From Lutjanus erythropterus (Eukaryota > Chordata > Actinopteri > Lutjaniformes > Lutjanidae), in the NCBI GenBank assembly GCA_020091685.1, contig CM034602.1, positions 4,908,622-4,972,621 on the forward strand: DNA of 64,000 nt, in the 5' to 3' direction. A program made the position numbers and the translations under genes. Position 1 is the stretch's first letter. Every line of letters begins with the position of its first letter. Shown here in pieces: positions 60,931 through 64,000 of the stretch. The notes beneath the pieces are model-generated. The model saw nothing but the letters and a program-made list of their open reading frames with translations. It did not search any database and was not told where the DNA came from.

Positions 60931-63335
60931 CGTGGAGCTTTACCAACAAGGGATTATGATTTGATGATTTTCCTGATTGGGTTTCACTGTCAGTAGTAAT
61001 AGAGTTGAACATAATAACATCTCATTGACTGATATCCAATATGCAATATCCGCATGATAGAGGGTGACAGATGGAATTGAGCTTGTGATCAGGCCACTCC
61101 TTCTTAGGTGTCTTAGCACGCCACACAAAGCCCCTCATCACTCCATCTCGCAGCGCTCAGCACTGACTTGATCAATGTGGGTTAAGGAGTAAGAATGATT
61201 AAGTATGGCTGGAGGCAGGGAGGAGCACAGCAGGCTCTGGTGCAGGTCTCTGATCTCGAATGTACCATCATCTCTGCCTGTTTTGAAATCACTTGGTTTC
61301 ACTTGATTACAGATGGTATCATCAAATCCCCAATTTGAACTCTGACCTCGGAGGGAATAAAATGAAATTGAGTGAAGTAAATCTAACCCATAAACCCCTT
61401 CTTTTGATGAGTCTGATGTCCAGTTGTCTGTTGGCTCAGTGGGAAAAAGTTATTAGTGGTGACCACAATGGTAGTAACATGTCACCCCATAATTAAGTGT
61501 CAACCATATTATCACAGATTTCCGCCCCCCTTTTCTCTACAGTCTCAATCTGTCACATGTAATGCGGTCCATGAAATCTGCCGAAGCATAAAAGTGTGCT
61601 TTATCCTCCATCGCAAACATTCTGTGAAAAAAGCACCACGTGACCAGCTAGCAATCGACTTTAAAGACAAACTTGGAGCAGGAGATGAAACTGCATACCA
61701 CTGGCGAAATTCTATGTGTTGTGACAACAGCCGTCACGCGGAGACAGGAGTCCCCCACGGAGACACATCTTGATGAGTGCGAATTAGATGTGAAGGATTT
61801 TGTTCCTGTGTTTTTTTTTTCTTGCACATTTCATCAAGTCAGTGAATTACAACCCAACTGCGTGTGCCTGAATGTTAGAAATAATGTCCTTTATGTGAAG
61901 ATGATTCATTAAAACCTTAATCATTACTCTTTAAGTCAGTCACTACTGAACTCTTCATACAATTAATATGTCAGCATAATTGTCTTCAAATCAAAGTATA
62001 AATGCACCTATATTCGACTGGCTTCATAATATAAATGGTGCCATCATGGGTCTTTGCATATAACTGGAAATTCTGAATTGATAAAATCAATTGTTCATAG
62101 CATTGTTAGTGGATAGGCTGGAGGCATGTAAACAGAAGGCATCGAAATTAAATACGGTTTGTTTTTTGCTCTTAAACCCCGTATTTATCTCTCTGTATCC
62201 AATTACCTGGTGGCGTATGGTCTATATTTTATCGTAAAAGATTGTGTGAGCCGAGTGTCAGCCACAGCACATACATCACACTTGCCACCATCAGTCTTTG
62301 ATTGCGTCCTCCTGCTACTGCTGCTCCACCTCCCTCCCCCCTACTGTTTTTTTTTTTTTTTTTTTAACTCACACAGCAAATTCAAGCTGGAAGCAGGGAG
62401 AAAAGAGTGGGGGTGAAAAAAAATACTTTATGGTACAAGAACAAACCACAGATGTGCTCAGCATATGTGTCTGTGACACAGCATGAATTGGATTACCGCC
62501 TGAAAAATGCTGTTAATTCCACTTGAAGCCGCGGCCCTTCACTTTATATCACGGTGATAGCATTGACTGATTGATCGTAGCAAGGTGTGCAGTGGAAGCG
62601 GTGCTCAGCATTCCACAGCAGATACAGCGAGGGTGCAGTGCAAGATTTATGTAGATTACTAGAATTATTTAGCCTTTGATTTTCTCGCTAGAATCCGTAC
62701 TTCTTCTTCTATATCGCAAATAGGTCTCATAATGGCGTGCATTCACAGCGACATTTGAAATGCCTTTTACGGTTCTGTGCAGAAAAGTGAGTGATGCGGA
62801 ATTCAAAATAGTCAGCACTCTCAATTATGCTTGCACATACCTTATTTCGTCATAACCGCCCACCTCTAATAATCTTCTGTGTCATGAATATTGCAGCAGG
62901 ATTCATGCTCTGTGTTCTGTTGGGAATTTTGTCACACAAGAAAGGCATCCTTTCAGCGCTCATGATTGGCGAACTAACAATCTGGCAGCAGATAAGACAG
63001 GAAAGTGTTTTAACACACATTCGTAACACTGTCCTCCACTTTCACCACATATAATGTGAAACTGCTGAACTTAGCAGAGAACAGCATATTTGAATATGAG
63101 CCCATAGCTCAATGATATCAAACCGTGCCATACAACCTCATTTGAATTTTCTCATATTGTCTGTGTTGGAGCTGATGTATTTTAATGTTTTACAATCTGC
63201 AGTGAATTTCCCTAGTGTTTAAAACAAAGAGCTGACAGTTATTTGAAATGGTTGGTAGTCGAAATCATTAGTGTAACAGTTGTATGTATTTCATGTTGGA
63301 ACTAAATGTTTTTCCTTATTTCTGTGTCTCCCCAG
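60931..63335. other. No gene seen between the last repeats and the coding exon
   Basis: Mostly repeat-poor intron, possibly with conserved regulatory DNA (61,140-61,770, 62,150-62,320, 62,480-62,800). Frames here show no family resemblance. The final 30 bases are the polypyrimidine tract and acceptor. Confidence 0.5.
62347..62365. repeat. Poly-T tract
   Basis: About 19 consecutive T after a CT-rich run (ctccacctccctcccccc-like). Confidence 0.85.
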
Positions 63336-64000
63336 GTAACCGATAAGATGGCGGCCGGGGAAGCGACTGGGCACAGCTACCTGGTGGCTTGCTGGCAGCC
63401 CATTCTGATCCTGATGTTGGGCACCGTGCTGTCTGGCTCCACCACAGGCTGTCCATCCCGCTGTGAGTGCAATGTTCAAGAGCGCTCTGTGATGTGCCAC
63501 CGCAAGAAGCTCATGACAGTTCCTGAGGGCATCCCAGCAGAAACGAAACTGCTGGACCTCAGCAAGAACCGCATTAGAACCATCAACCCGGACGAGTTTG
63601 CCAACTTCCCCAACCTGGAACACCTGGAGCTTAGTGAAAACACGATCTCCACCATTGAACCTGGAGCTTTCAACAACCTTTACGGCTTGCGGACACTGGG
63701 GCTGCGTAGCAACAAACTTAAGCTGATCCAGCTCGGTGTCTTCACGGGCCTGAGCAATCTCACGCAGCTGGACATAAGTGAGAACAAGATTGTCATCCTG
63801 TTGGACTACATGTTCCAGGATTTGTACAACCTCCGGTCTTTAGAGGTGGGCGATAATGACCTGGTTTTCATCTCCCACCGGGCTTTTCATGGCCTGAGTA
63901 GCCTTGAGCACCTGAGTCTTGAGAAGTGCAACTTGTCCTCTGTGCCAACAGAGGCTTTTACCCACCTCCACAGTTTGATCACTCTGAGGCTGCGCCTCCT
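63336..64000 (+). other. lingo1: lingo1 main coding exon, 5' boundary (splice acceptor at 63,334-63,335)
   Basis: A pyrimidine-rich run from about 63,308 to 63,333 ends in cccag, giving an acceptor immediately before GTAACC. LINGO1 is known for carrying essentially its whole reading frame in one large exon preceded by leader exons, so an acceptor just upstream of the ATG fits. The twelve bases between acceptor and ATG are open in frame (V-T-D-K). In mammals the equivalent codons belong to a short N-terminal extension that starts in the preceding exon. Confidence 0.85.
63348..64000 (+). CDS. lingo1: LINGO-1 (leucine-rich repeat and Ig domain-containing Nogo receptor-interacting protein 1), 5' part, cut by window end
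   Basis: Partial coding region of 217 codons plus two bases, out of roughly 614-620 in the family. Seen: an N-terminal hydrophobic signal segment (about residues 11-34, containing [11 protein letters not shown]); an LRR N-cap with cysteines at 35, 39, 41 and 50 (C-x3-C-x-C-x8-C); then six LRRs of about 24 residues starting near LLDLSKNRI (68), [32 protein letters not shown] and LSLEKCNL. N-glycosylation sequons are at N137 (NLT) and N195 (NLS). The run [13 protein letters not shown] is nearly invariant in vertebrate LINGO-1. The remaining LRRs, the Ig domain, the transmembrane helix and the short cytoplasmic tail lie beyond the window. Family knowledge: a neuronal and oligodendrocyte surface protein that acts with NgR1 and p75NTR/TROY to limit axon growth and myelination. 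The start ATG has A at -3 and G at +4. Teleosts may carry two lingo1 paralogues and I cannot say which this is. The coding exon is GC-richer than its flanks and shows no frameshift. Confidence 0.97.
   Translation, partial: MAAGEATGHSYLVACWQPILILMLGTVLSGSTTGCPSRCECNVQERSVMCHRKKLMTVPEGIPAETKLLDLSKNRIRTINPDEFANFPNLEHLELSENTISTIEPGAFNNLYGLRTLGLRSNKLKLIQLGVFTGLSNLTQLDISENKIVILLDYMFQDLYNLRSLEVGDNDLVFISHRAFHGLSSLEHLSLEKCNLSSVPTEAFTHLHSLITLRLRL

Larger units (their letters stand above)
31040..63335 (+). other. lingo1: Putative lingo1 intron 1
   Basis: Inferred interval between the donor at 31,040 and the acceptor at 63,334-63,335. Inside it I see no protein-coding exon, only repeats, microsatellites and repeat-poor stretches that may be regulatory. 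Additional untranslated exons or alternative first exons could lie within it and would not be recognisable from coding potential. Confidence 0.45.

Noticed and set aside
63291-63676. Minus-strand frames opposite lingo1
   Set aside because: Shadows of the real coding exon.

Overview
The window is vertebrate, almost certainly teleost and probably percomorph, nuclear DNA. It is AT-rich and intron/intergenic in character, dense in (GT)n microsatellites and decayed transposable elements of kinds known from fish genomes: a tRNA-derived SINE, a SINE with the fish 'gtgtccttcggcaag' core, an L1-type reverse transcriptase relic, and many short inverted-repeat elements. No bacterial, organellar or viral gene content was seen.

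There is one confident gene. From 63,336 to the right edge lies the 5' part of the main coding exon of lingo1 on the + strand. It encodes a signal peptide, an LRR N-terminal cysteine cap and the first six leucine-rich repeats of a LINGO-1 orthologue, and it is cut off by the window end after 217 codons. A polypyrimidine tract and AG acceptor precede it, so an upstream leader exon must exist. The best candidate ends at a consensus donor at 31,039/31,040, at the 3' end of a CpG-rich, pyrimidine-rich stretch (about 30,430-31,039). If that exon is spliced directly to the coding exon, an in-frame TGA precedes the ATG at 63,348 and the leader carries at least three short upstream ORFs. On this model about 30 kb is upstream flank and about 32 kb is intron 1.

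Layout: 1-11.7 kb, upstream flank with decayed repeats; 11.7-12.8 kb, a transposon nested inside another; 13-20 kb, microsatellite, a repeat carrying a CTCF-like motif, and the L1 relic; 20-30 kb, flank with a very good RE1/NRSF (REST) site at 21,055 and two SINEs; 30.4-31.04 kb, candidate promoter and first exon; 32.1 kb, a TATA plus inverted CCAAT box; 32.6-33.1 kb, a diverged minisatellite; 33-63 kb, intron with MITE-like fold-back elements at 37-38, 40.6, 46 and 51.6 kb, a repeat apparently split by about 1 kb of other DNA at 42.5-43.8 kb, and several repeat-poor stretches that look like conserved non-coding DNA.

No undescribed multi-gene system was found. The most useful observations are regulatory: a REST site upstream of a neuronal gene, a possible alternative promoter, CTCF-like motifs in convergent orientation around the candidate promoter, and the leader/uORF structure. 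Repeat family recognition is from memory of fish sequence and was not checked against a database. Open frames other than lingo1 look like chance.
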